From assembly GCA_030690245.1 (NCBI GenBank), contig JAUYGW010000036.1, positions 1-12,372 of the forward strand: DNA of 12,372 bases, read 5' to 3'. A program made the position numbers and the translations under genes. Shown in pieces: positions 5,783-12,372 of this stretch (position 1 is the first letter of the stretch; each line of letters begins with the position of its first letter). This stretch comes from Gallionella sp. GTDB lineage: Bacteria; Pseudomonadota; Gammaproteobacteria; Burkholderiales; Gallionellaceae. A model generated the notes under the pieces. The model was not told the DNA's origin. It saw only the letters and a list, made by a program, of their open reading frames with translations, and did no database searches.

Positions 5783-7879
5783 ATGGCCGACGCAGATCTA
5801 CTTATCGAGGAAGTCTCCGCCTATCTTAAACCGCAGGACGTCGAATACGTCCGTGAGGCGATAGCATTCAGCCATGCCGCGCACCAGGGCCAGACGCGCC
5901 AATCCGGCGATCCGTATGTTTCCCACCCGCTTGCCGTCGCGCGCATTCTCACCACCTTGCACCTCGATGCGCAGGCGATCATCGCCGCGTTGCTGCACGA
6001 TGTGGTGGAGGACACCGACGTCACCTCCGAGCAGGTCGCCGGAAAATTCGGTAAGCCGGTCGCGGAACTGGTCGATGGACTGAGCAAGCTGGACCGGATC
6101 CAGTTCGAGACCCGCGAGGATGCGCAGGCGGAAAATTTCCGCAAGATGCTGCTGGCGATGGCTCGCGACGTGCGTGTCATCCTCATCAAGCTGGCCGACC
6201 GTTTGCACAACATGCGCACGCTGGAATCCATGGCGCACGACAAATGCGAGCGCATCGCCCGCGAGACCATTGAAATCTACGCGCCGATCGCCAACCGTCT
6301 CGGCCTGTATGATATTTACCACGAGTTGCAGGATCTGAGTTTCAAACACCTGCACCCCAACCGCTACACGGTGCTGGCCAAGGCGCTCAAGGTGGCGCGC
6401 GGCAACCGCCGCGAAGTGGTCAGTAAAATCCTCGATTCGATACGGCAACGCCTGGCCGAGCTCAACATCCAGGCGGATGTGACCGGCAGGGAAAAAAATA
6501 TTTACAGCATCTACAAAAAGATGCAGAGCAAGTCGCTGGCCTTTGCCGAGGTGCTGGATATCTACGGGTTCCGCGTGCTGGTCAACGATTTCGCTTCCTG
6601 CTATGTGGCGCTGGGCGCGCTGCACGGCCTGTACAAGCCGATTCCCGGCAAGTTCAAGGATTACATCGCCATCCCCAAGGTGAACGGTTACCAGTCGCTT
6701 CACACCACGCTGTTCGGGCCCTTCGGCACGCCCATCGAAATCCAGATCCGCACCCATGAGATGCACAAGATCGCCGATGCCGGCGTGGCCTCGCACTGGC
6801 TGTACAAGAGCGGCCATGCTTCAATCAATGACCTGCACCAGAAGACCCACCAATGGTTGCAGGAGCTGCTGGAAAGCCTGAGCCAGAGCAGCGATTCCTC
6901 GGAATTTCTGGAGCACCTCAAGGTAGACCTGTTCCCCGACGAGGTCTATGTGTTCACGCCGAAAGGCAAGATCCTCTCGCTGCCGCGCGGCGCGACTGCG
7001 GTGGACTTTGCCTACAGCGTGCACACCGACATCGGCAACCACTGCATCGCCGTCAAGGTCAATCATGAGCTGGTGCCGTTGCGCACCGAACTCAGGAACG
7101 GCGACCGCGTGGAAATCGTCACTGCGCCGCAGGCCAAACCCAATCCGGCCTGGCTGTCTTATGTGACCACCAGCAAGGCGCGCAGCCATATCCGTCACTT
7201 TCTCAAGACCATGCAGTCCGGCGAATCCGCGCAATTCGGCGAACGTTTGCTGAATCAGGCGCTGCACGCGCTCGGGGTCAAACCGCAAGACATGGATGAG
7301 GCGCACTGGAACAAATTGTTCAAGGATACCGGCGTGAAATCACGCCAGGAAATACTTGCCGACATCGGCCTGGGCCGCCGCCTCAACATGGTGGTGGCGC
7401 GGCAACTGGCGCGTGTCGGCGAAACGGTATCGAATGAAACGGCGGCCAGTACGGCTATCACGATACAGGGCACGGAAGGCATGGCGGTGCAATTCGCCAA
7501 GTGTTGCCGCCCTATCCCCGGCGATCCGATCATCGGCGTGATCAAGAGCGGCCAGGGGCTGATGGTGCATACCCGCGACTGCGCGGCATTACAAAAAGGG
7601 CGCGGCGGCGAACAATGGCTGGATGTGGTGTGGGACAAGGATATCCACCGCCCCTTCGATGTCGGCCTTAAACTGGTGGTCGCCAACCAGCGCGGCGTGC
7701 TGGCGAAGGTGGCGGCCGCGATTGCCGAAGCGGAATCCAACATCGAGAACGTCAACTTCACCAATGAAGGCGAATGCACCGCGCTGCACTTCACGCTGGA
7801 AGTGAGTAACCGCCTGCACCTCGCAAACATTATGCGCAGCCTGCGCAAAATACCGGAAGTCATACGGATTATCCGGTAA
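5783..7879 (+). CDS. spoT: Bifunctional (p)ppGpp synthetase/hydrolase
   Basis: This RelA/SpoT homologue makes and degrades the alarmone (p)ppGpp in response to starvation. The 698-residue protein has the full long-RSH layout: an HD hydrolase (about 20-200) with SGDPYVSHPL (H48), LLHDVVEDTD (H72, D73, E76, D77) and KLADRLHNMRTL; a synthetase (about 225-350) with GREKNIYSIYKKMQ, LDIYGFRVLV and NGYQSLHTT; a TGS domain from D386 (DEVYVFTPKGKILSLPRGATAVDFAYSVHT); a conserved Cys pair C574-C575 (AKCCRPIPGD); and a C-terminal ACT domain (about 626-698). The intact HD residues argue for active hydrolysis. The motif separating bifunctional enzymes (RxKD) from RelA-only enzymes (ExDD) reads K290-F-K-D293, a conservative variant of the bifunctional type. 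No good ribosome site precedes the ATG at 5783, which is 14 bases after rpoZ. Confidence 0.97.
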   Translation: MADADLLIEEVSAYLKPQDVEYVREAIAFSHAAHQGQTRQSGDPYVSHPLAVARILTTLHLDAQAIIAALLHDVVEDTDVTSEQVAGKFGKPVAELVDGLSKLDRIQFETREDAQAENFRKMLLAMARDVRVILIKLADRLHNMRTLESMAHDKCERIARETIEIYAPIANRLGLYDIYHELQDLSFKHLHPNRYTVLAKALKVARGNRREVVSKILDSIRQRLAELNIQADVTGREKNIYSIYKKMQSKSLAFAEVLDIYGFRVLVNDFASCYVALGALHGLYKPIPGKFKDYIAIPKVNGYQSLHTTLFGPFGTPIEIQIRTHEMHKIADAGVASHWLYKSGHASINDLHQKTHQWLQELLESLSQSSDSSEFLEHLKVDLFPDEVYVFTPKGKILSLPRGATAVDFAYSVHTDIGNHCIAVKVNHELVPLRTELRNGDRVEIVTAPQAKPNPAWLSYVTTSKARSHIRHFLKTMQSGESAQFGERLLNQALHALGVKPQDMDEAHWNKLFKDTGVKSRQEILADIGLGRRLNMVVARQLARVGETVSNETAASTAITIQGTEGMAVQFAKCCRPIPGDPIIGVIKSGQGLMVHTRDCAALQKGRGGEQWLDVVWDKDIHRPFDVGLKLVVANQRGVLAKVAAAIAEAESNIENVNFTNEGECTALHFTLEVSNRLHLANIMRSLRKIPEVIRIIR

Positions 7880-7919
7880 TCCTGTTTTGCAGGAAATGCC
7901 GCTGACTTGCTGCGCGGCA
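7880..7919. terminator. Weak hairpins after spoT, possible operon end
   Basis: Directly after the spoT stop, TCCTG-TTTTG-CAGGA (7880-7894) forms a 5-bp stem. Three bases on, TGCCGC (7897-7902) pairs with GCGGCA (7914-7919) around an 11-base loop. Neither is followed by a T-run, so this is not a standard intrinsic terminator, and it may be a 3' end stabiliser or nothing. The rest of the 142-base gap to the next gene (7920-8021) shows no convincing promoter. Confidence 0.25.
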
Positions 7920-8021
7920 CTATCGCAACCGGATGATGCTGGTGTTATTGGGCGAAAAAATGCAAGGCCGCAACGAGCGCCCATATGCCGTTAGCCGGTA
8001 TCGCGTAAAAAGGGAGGCACT

Positions 8022-8867
8022 ATGAACCTGATGTTCTGGAAGAAAACAACCGGCGCCGGTGTAGAGGCGGAGGATGCGTTTGAAGATACTGCCACGAACA
8101 CAAAGTCGGGGGTGGCCGCGTGGATGAAACTGCGACTTGCTGCCCTGACCAGCCATTTCAAGAGAACCCCGGCATTTAGCGCAGAAGAGGATCATGCTCC
8201 GGAGGCGCCCGAGGGTTCGAAAAAACCAGTCGGAGCTGCTGCCAGAGAACCTGATCTGGAGTCGCCCGACATGGAAGTTCCGGCCAAGCCGGGACTGTTT
8301 GTACGGGCGAAACTGCGGCTCATTGCCCTGGCCCGGCGTTTTAAAAAAACACCTGTTTCAGACGTTGCAGAAGGCGACGAAGAAGATGTGCCTGAAATCA
8401 ATCCGGTACGCTTCAAAAAACGGCTGATTATCGGCGGCGCAATCGGCCTGCTGGTTCTATTGCTGGCCGGCATCGGGTTTGCCCTTTGGCCTGCCGCCCC
8501 GCCGCATCAAGAACAGCCGGACACCGGGCGCGATGCTGCCCGCCCCAGCGAATCCGCACCTCCATATCCCGCGCCTGGTGAGCCTCAAGCCACCACGCCC
8601 GAGAAACCTCAATCCGAAATTGAGGCGCTTAAAAAAGAGAATGCCGAATTGCATGCAAGAATCGAGGCGCTTAAAAGAGAACTGCCGCAACAGCAGTCTT
8701 CTGTTCCGGCGGCCCGGCATGCCGGCGGGAACGCCCCTTCATCCTCCGCCGGCGGTGAAATGATGATCGGCAACAAGGATCCCAAGGGCACCGCAATGAC
8801 GCTGAAGGAAGCCATCGAGGCGATGAACGCCAGTTCGGGCGATCACGCCAAAAAACCCGCCAAATAA
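8022..8867 (+). CDS. Unrecognised single-pass membrane protein with internal repeats and a coiled coil
   Basis: I do not recognise this 281-residue protein. Residues 1-134 are charged and probably cytoplasmic, and contain a repeated module: F/W-K-[KR]-T-[PT] followed by an acidic stretch occurs at about 5-22, 46-64 and 107-124. The last two are each preceded by KLRLxAL (36-42 and 97-103), exactly 61 residues apart and also similar at the DNA level. FKKR (131-134) precedes one membrane segment (135-156), so by the positive-inside rule the C-terminus is periplasmic. That part is Pro-rich (157-197), then has a short coiled coil (about 198-221, two EALK heptads), then a Gly/Ser-rich linker and a helix MTLKEAIEAMNA. 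There is no signal peptide or catalytic motif. GGGAGG (8012-8017) is a strong ribosome site. It sits between spoT and a two-component pair; a structural or scaffold role is only a guess. Confidence 0.85.
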   Translation: MNLMFWKKTTGAGVEAEDAFEDTATNTKSGVAAWMKLRLAALTSHFKRTPAFSAEEDHAPEAPEGSKKPVGAAAREPDLESPDMEVPAKPGLFVRAKLRLIALARRFKKTPVSDVAEGDEEDVPEINPVRFKKRLIIGGAIGLLVLLLAGIGFALWPAAPPHQEQPDTGRDAARPSESAPPYPAPGEPQATTPEKPQSEIEALKKENAELHARIEALKRELPQQQSSVPAARHAGGNAPSSSAGGEMMIGNKDPKGTAMTLKEAIEAMNASSGDHAKKPAK

Positions 8868-8895
8868 ACCAGCAACGGGAATGCGCCGGAGTAGC

Positions 8896-8924
8896 TTGAG
8901 CAATTCCATTATCCGGTGCATAGT
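8896..8924 (+). promoter_or_regulatory. Candidate promoter for the kinase/regulator pair
   Basis: TTGAGC (8896-8901) and CATAGT (8919-8924) each match the sigma-70 consensus at four of six positions with an ideal 17-base spacer. Transcription would start near 8931, about 24 bases before the kinase ATG. It lies in the 87-base gap after the repeat-bearing membrane protein, so the kinase and regulator could be transcribed separately from that gene. The match is moderate and could be chance. Confidence 0.35.
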
Positions 8925-8954
8925 TAAACCATTAATAAGATAGACATTCATATC

Positions 8955-9641
8955 ATGGATAAAAATAAAGAAGCTGCCCCTGATATATCGGCTTTTCTCG
9001 CGTCGGCAGTACACGACATGAAGAACTCCATCGGTATCCTGATTAATTTTCTGGAATCCAACCTCACCGAACTGGGGCCTGATGCACGGGATAAGGCGAC
9101 GCCGATGTTATACGAGGTCAAGCGGGTCAATGACAATTTGGTCCAGATGCTTGCGATTTACAAGATCGGCAACCAATTTTATCCGTTCGACCTGACAGAA
9201 AATTCCATCGACGACTTTGTGCGGGAAATTGTCGAACAAAATAAAACTCTGCTGGAATATTCCGGCATTACCCTGGACGTGGACCTGGATGAGGGGTTGA
9301 CCTGGTATTTCGATTGCGAGTTGATTTCCGGTGTGATCTCCCATGCATTAAACAATGCGACGCACTATACCAAGGACAAATTGCGGCTTTCCGTCAAAGA
9401 AGAGGACAGGGAATTGGTAATGCGGGTCGAAGATAACGGCAGCGGTTACCCGGACAGCGTGCTCGAAGCCGGGGATGCCGTCAGCAAGGGGGTAAATTTC
9501 GCCTCGGGCAGCACGGGACTCGGGCTGTATTTCTCCTCCATGGTAGCCAAACTCCACAAAAACCGCGGCCGAACTGGCGGGATATTCCTCGAGAACGGCG
9601 GTAATTTAGGCGGCAGCTGTTTTATTTTGCGCCTTCCATAA
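8955..9641 (+). CDS. Sensor-less cytoplasmic histidine kinase
   Basis: The 228-residue product holds only the catalytic half of a histidine kinase. The dimerisation/phosphoacceptor helix is ASAVHDMKNSIGILINFLE with phosphorylatable H20. The HATPase domain has an N box HALNNATHYTKD (N133, N134), a G1 box VEDNGSGYP (D160) and a G2 box GSTGLGLYFSSMVAKLH (about 185-201). These residues support ATP binding and autophosphorylation. There is no membrane segment, PAS, GAF or HAMP domain, so the input must come from a partner protein or through the short N-terminus. No clear ribosome site precedes the ATG. The gene ends 11 bases before the response regulator, whose ribosome site overlaps this stop codon, so they form a cognate pair. 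The codons look more AT-rich than those of the upstream housekeeping genes. Confidence 0.9.
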   Translation: MDKNKEAAPDISAFLASAVHDMKNSIGILINFLESNLTELGPDARDKATPMLYEVKRVNDNLVQMLAIYKIGNQFYPFDLTENSIDDFVREIVEQNKTLLEYSGITLDVDLDEGLTWYFDCELISGVISHALNNATHYTKDKLRLSVKEEDRELVMRVEDNGSGYPDSVLEAGDAVSKGVNFASGSTGLGLYFSSMVAKLHKNRGRTGGIFLENGGNLGGSCFILRLP

Positions 9642-9652
9642 AGGGCAAATTC

Positions 9653-11275
9653 ATGTACTTACCCTCGGATTCCACTTCCCTGTTTGCCGGCAAGTCATTT
9701 TTAATTATTGACGATTTTCAGGGCATGCGCTCGATGCTGCGTGAAATGCTTAGAACCTTCGGCACCAAGAATATCGATACCGTCACCAATGGCAAGGAGG
9801 CCATAGCCTACCTGGAGAAAAACAAATACGACGTCGTGTTATGCGACTACAACCTGGGCAGCGGCAAGAACGGGCAGCATATCCTTGAAGAGGCAAAATT
9901 CCGCGGCTTGATCGGCCTTGCGACGGCCTGGATTATCATCACCGCTGAAAAGACCGCCGATCTGGTTTTTGGCGCCGCCGAGTATATGCCGGACGATTAC
10001 ATCATCAAGCCGGTCAACGAGGCCACGATGAAAAGCCGGCTGGAAAAAGTGCTCACCAGAAAAGAAATGCTGGCCGATATAGAAAGAGCCGCGAGCGAAA
10101 AGAATTATGGCCTCACCATCGCCCTTTGCGACAAGGCGCTAGCCTTAAGCAAGACCAACGCCACGGAATTGCAGCGCATCAAGACAAGCATGTTGCTGAC
10201 CATGGGCAGATATGATCGTGCCCAGCAGGAATTTGAGCTGATACTGGCCAAGCGCGACATCCCCTGGGCCAAGACCGGCCTCGGCAAGGCGGTTTTTTAC
10301 AAGGGCGAGCATGCAAGGGCGCAGCAATTGTTCCGTGAAGTCATCAACGAGAACCCGGCTTACCTGGAAGCGCATGACTGGCTCGCCAGGAGCTACGAAG
10401 CAGCCGGTGAACTGGAGGAAGCGCAGCGTGCGCTGGCGCGATGCACGGAGTTGTCGCCGAATTCGGTCATTCGCCAGAAGAACCTTGGGGAGCTTGCGCA
10501 CAAACGAGGCGATCTGGAAACCGCCGAAAATGCTTTTCGTAAAACCATCAAGCTGGGGCAATTTTCCATTCATAAATCGCCGGTTGCCTACCTCGGTTTG
10601 GCCAAGATATGTTCGGAAAACGACAACCCTGCCGAAGCGCTGCAAATTCTGAAGGATACCTGCAAGGAATTTGAAGGTGCAGAAACCGGTTTTCACGCCA
10701 AGGTGGTTGAAGGTATGGTTTACAGCAAGTCCGGCGATTTGGTCAACGCAGGAAGAATCTCCAGGGAAGTGGCCGAACTGGTCAAGGCGGATGATAGTCA
10801 TCGCGCCTCCAGCGTCATGCTCGAAGCTGCGCAGATGTTCCTGGCAACCGGAAACAAGGAAGCCGCCGAAAACATAGCGCAGACCCTCGTCAAAAACAAT
10901 CACGAAAACGCCGAACTGCTCGCACAGGTCAATGATTTATACAGCCAGGCCGGCATGTCTGACCAAGGCGAGGAACTGGTCAAAAACTCCCGTCAGGAAG
11001 TCATTGCGATCAACGACCGCGGCGTAATTCTGGCCAAGGAAGGCAAGCTGGATGAAGCGATCCGGTTACTTGGCGAGGCGCACTCCAGGCTCCCGAATAA
11101 CAAACGGATCATGATCAACCTATCCAACATGGCCGTTATGTCCATGCGGAAAAACGGCAAGAACGGCGACATGATGCTGATAGTGGATGAATGTTTGAGA
11201 CAGGTCGCCAAACTCGATCCCCAGGATAAATGGTGCGCCCAATTGCGGGTTGCACTGGATGCACTTCCCGCATAG
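9653..11275 (+). CDS. Response regulator with receiver domain and TPR output
   Basis: The 540-residue protein starts with a CheY-like receiver (about 13-130): acidic pair D20-D21, phosphoacceptor D65 (VVLCDYNLG), T97 (IIITAE) and K119 (YIIKPV). All the residues needed for phosphorylation and signalling are present. The rest (about 131-540) is helical repeat of tetratricopeptide type. Clear units include GLGKAVFYKGEHARAQQLFR, WLARSYEAAGELEEAQRAL, NLGELAHKRGDLETAENAFR, YLGLAKICSENDNPAEALQI and, near the end, GVILAKEGKLDEAIRLLGEA. There is no DNA-binding, GGDEF or other enzymatic output, so it probably acts by protein-protein contact. AAGGG (9641-9645) seven bases before the ATG is a good ribosome site. 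It is transcribed with the kinase upstream and convergent with the cyclase. The regulated process is unknown. Confidence 0.92.
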   Translation: MYLPSDSTSLFAGKSFLIIDDFQGMRSMLREMLRTFGTKNIDTVTNGKEAIAYLEKNKYDVVLCDYNLGSGKNGQHILEEAKFRGLIGLATAWIIITAEKTADLVFGAAEYMPDDYIIKPVNEATMKSRLEKVLTRKEMLADIERAASEKNYGLTIALCDKALALSKTNATELQRIKTSMLLTMGRYDRAQQEFELILAKRDIPWAKTGLGKAVFYKGEHARAQQLFREVINENPAYLEAHDWLARSYEAAGELEEAQRALARCTELSPNSVIRQKNLGELAHKRGDLETAENAFRKTIKLGQFSIHKSPVAYLGLAKICSENDNPAEALQILKDTCKEFEGAETGFHAKVVEGMVYSKSGDLVNAGRISREVAELVKADDSHRASSVMLEAAQMFLATGNKEAAENIAQTLVKNNHENAELLAQVNDLYSQAGMSDQGEELVKNSRQEVIAINDRGVILAKEGKLDEAIRLLGEAHSRLPNNKRIMINLSNMAVMSMRKNGKNGDMMLIVDECLRQVAKLDPQDKWCAQLRVALDALPA

Positions 11276-11332
11276 CCAGGTTTGCTCGGGCGCAAGATGC
11301 CCTTTCATTGCCGGGATGACAGGTCAAGGTTC

Positions 11333-11366
11333 CGCCAGGCGGCGGTTGCTACTCCGCCGTCTGGCG
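11333..11366. terminator. Strong hairpin at the convergent gene junction
   Basis: CGCCAGGCGGCGG (11333-11345) pairs with CCGCCGTCTGGCG (11354-11366) over 13 positions with a single G-T type mismatch and an 8-base loop. The cyclase stop codon (11349-11351 on the minus strand) lies in the loop, and its last codons are in the stem. The position between two converging genes suits a bidirectional terminator, but no T-run follows on either strand, so intrinsic termination is uncertain. A smaller stem GGGC-GCAAGAT-GCCC followed by TTT (11288-11305) comes just after the regulator stop. Confidence 0.45.
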
Positions 11367-12275
11367 CTGGGCATGGTCAGTGGTCAACGAAAATTCGACA
11401 AGATCAGCAGGGTTTTCGGAGTAAGGCTGACCCAGACTGATAGAGCCTGATCCACGCAGGATCATTTCCTCACGCGCAAGCCGAACCACATTTCCGTCGC
11501 TGAAGCGGAGATAGGTGCCGTTGGTGCTCTGATCCGCAAGGACGAACTTACCAAACCGCAATTCGATTCGGACATGCTGGCGCGAGGCAAAGCCGTTCTG
11601 AACGATGATATCGCAGGTGTCTCCGCGCCCCAATACAATGCTCCGGCGTTCCTTGTTTATTTTGAGCGACTGTTCGCGGTAACGCAAAGTCATCTCGTCG
11701 ATGTTGTCCATGGACTTGCGGAAGGCAGGCGTGCCGACTCGGGTACTCAGCATGTCATCCATTTCCCAGATAACAATGGAAATATCGAGCTGTTCCTGCT
11801 TGCCCTTGAACTCGGCGCGCATTACCTGGCGCGTTTTCTCACGCAGATCCGGCGGCAGCGCGCTGACTGCGGCCTGAGTCGTCATGATCTGGCTTGCCCT
11901 GGTTATCGCGGCAACGCGCGCGGCGACGTTGACGGTATCGCCGAACACATCGCCGGACTCGCAGATTACCTCGCCATAATTGAAACCGATGCGGATATGC
12001 ATCGGATGTTTGCCTTCATACTCGCCGCTTTCCACCGTGCGCTGCATAGCGCAGGCGGCATGCAGCGCGGCTTCGGCGCTGGGAAAGGTGCACATGATTT
12101 CATCGCCGATGGTTTTGATCAGCACGCCATGATAGGCGGAGATTTCACCGGTCATCATCGCGACGCACTGCGCTATCAGGCGGCGCGCCAGATTATCCCC
12201 AAGGTGATCGTAGAGCGCGGTGCTGCCGCAGATGTCGGCAAACAGGACCGCAAGTTTTTTTATTTGATGCGGCAT
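11349..12275 (-). CDS. Class III adenylate cyclase with C-terminal FHA domain
   Basis: The 308-residue protein has an N-terminal class III cyclase domain (about 5-170) and a C-terminal FHA domain (about 205-290). Cyclase residues are all visible: metal-binding D14 (LFADICGST) and D58 (KTIGDEIM), base-specifying K54 and D109, and the transition-state pair N116/R120 (DTVNVAAR). The Lys/Asp pair predicts ATP over GTP, so cAMP is the expected product. The FHA domain has LGRGD (215-219), SRQH (231-234) and DQSTNGT (248-254), the phosphothreonine-binding pattern. There is no membrane segment. The start at 12275 has no clear ribosome site, but an upstream open frame overlaps it by 16 bases, so reinitiation is possible. 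The gene converges on the regulator gene. An FHA-linked cyclase may be steered by a phosphorylated partner; that is inference. Confidence 0.93.
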   Translation of the reverse strand: MPHQIKKLAVLFADICGSTALYDHLGDNLARRLIAQCVAMMTGEISAYHGVLIKTIGDEIMCTFPSAEAALHAACAMQRTVESGEYEGKHPMHIRIGFNYGEVICESGDVFGDTVNVAARVAAITRASQIMTTQAAVSALPPDLREKTRQVMRAEFKGKQEQLDISIVIWEMDDMLSTRVGTPAFRKSMDNIDEMTLRYREQSLKINKERRSIVLGRGDTCDIIVQNGFASRQHVRIELRFGKFVLADQSTNGTYLRFSDGNVVRLAREEMILRGSGSISLGQPYSENPADLVEFSLTTDHAQRQTAE

Positions 12276-12372
12276 GACAAACGATCTGGAACGGCACCGG
12301 AGAAGCCATGTTTGTTCTTCATGAAACTGCCCTCATCCTTTTCACGCAAAACCAAATTTATCTCCTTGAGGT
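12260..12372 (-). CDS. Possible 3' end of an upstream gene, or a short leader ORF, overlapping the cyclase start
   Basis: On the minus strand a frame is open from the window edge to a TAA at 12262-12260, giving LKEINLVLREKDEGSFMKNK and a further 16 residues ending SCRIK. It overlaps the cyclase start by 16 bases in a different frame. It could be the C-terminus of a gene beyond the window. Alternatively it is a 20-codon leader starting at the ATG at 12322-12320, which has GAGGG seven bases upstream. Chance openness over 37 codons is also possible. No domain is recognisable. An AAGGAG at the window edge (12366-12361) could be another ribosome site. Confidence 0.3.
   Translation of the reverse strand, partial: LKEINLVLREKDEGSFMKNKHGFSGAVPDRLSCRIK

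Noticed and set aside
5798..6817. Long minus-strand open frame (339 codons) opposite spoT
   Set aside because: It is a codon-bias shadow of spoT: no ribosome site, no domain, and the plus-strand gene is certain. The same applies to long antisense frames opposite hemW, rdgB, rph, gmk and the TPR regulator.
7880..8021. Small RNA or promoter in the gap after spoT
   Set aside because: Only weak stems are present, and no -35/-10 pair with proper spacing was found. Nothing supports more than a possible operon end.
9653..11275. DNA-binding or GGDEF output in the response regulator
   Set aside because: The C-terminal 400 residues are helical TPR-type repeats, with no helix-turn-helix or GGDEF/EAL motif visible.

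Overview
The window reads as chromosomal DNA of a betaproteobacterium, moderately GC-rich. The evidence is the conserved housekeeping order (hemW, rdgB, rph and a PP2C phosphatase leftwards; yicC, gmk, rpoZ and spoT rightwards), the 68-residue omega subunit and the protein sequences. Gallionellaceae or other Nitrosomonadales is my best guess. It rests on general resemblance and was not tested by any search.

Layout. Positions 1-45 hold a REP-like inverted repeat. Positions 67-3803 hold four minus-strand genes, transcribed in the order PP2C phosphatase, rph, rdgB, hemW. They cover protein dephosphorylation, tRNA 3' trimming, nucleotide-pool sanitation and haem trafficking. A compact divergent promoter region (3804-3884) separates them from the plus-strand run yicC, gmk, rpoZ, spoT (3885-7879), which covers RNA turnover, GMP phosphorylation, RNA polymerase assembly and (p)ppGpp metabolism. 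Gmk and SpoT are linked through guanine nucleotides, and omega is a known ppGpp contact site on RNA polymerase in E. coli.

The right third (8022-12275) is a signalling cluster and is less standard. It holds an unrecognised single-pass membrane protein with internal repeats, a short cytoplasmic histidine kinase with no sensor domain, a response regulator with a tetratricopeptide-repeat output, and a convergent class III nucleotide cyclase carrying a C-terminal FHA domain. With SpoT and the PP2C phosphatase, the window holds parts for four kinds of signalling: (p)ppGpp, a predicted cAMP signal, His-Asp phosphotransfer and Ser/Thr phosphorylation. No Ser/Thr kinase is present.

The second theme is repeats. 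Three junctions between housekeeping genes carry different inverted-repeat elements (2049-2138, 2918-3003, 4791-4915), and hemW itself appears to have absorbed two repeat-derived segments in frame. I found no rRNA, tRNA, CRISPR array, transposase or phage gene. No complete, clearly new system can be shown from sequence alone. The best candidates are the 8022-12275 signalling cluster and the in-frame repeat insertions in hemW.
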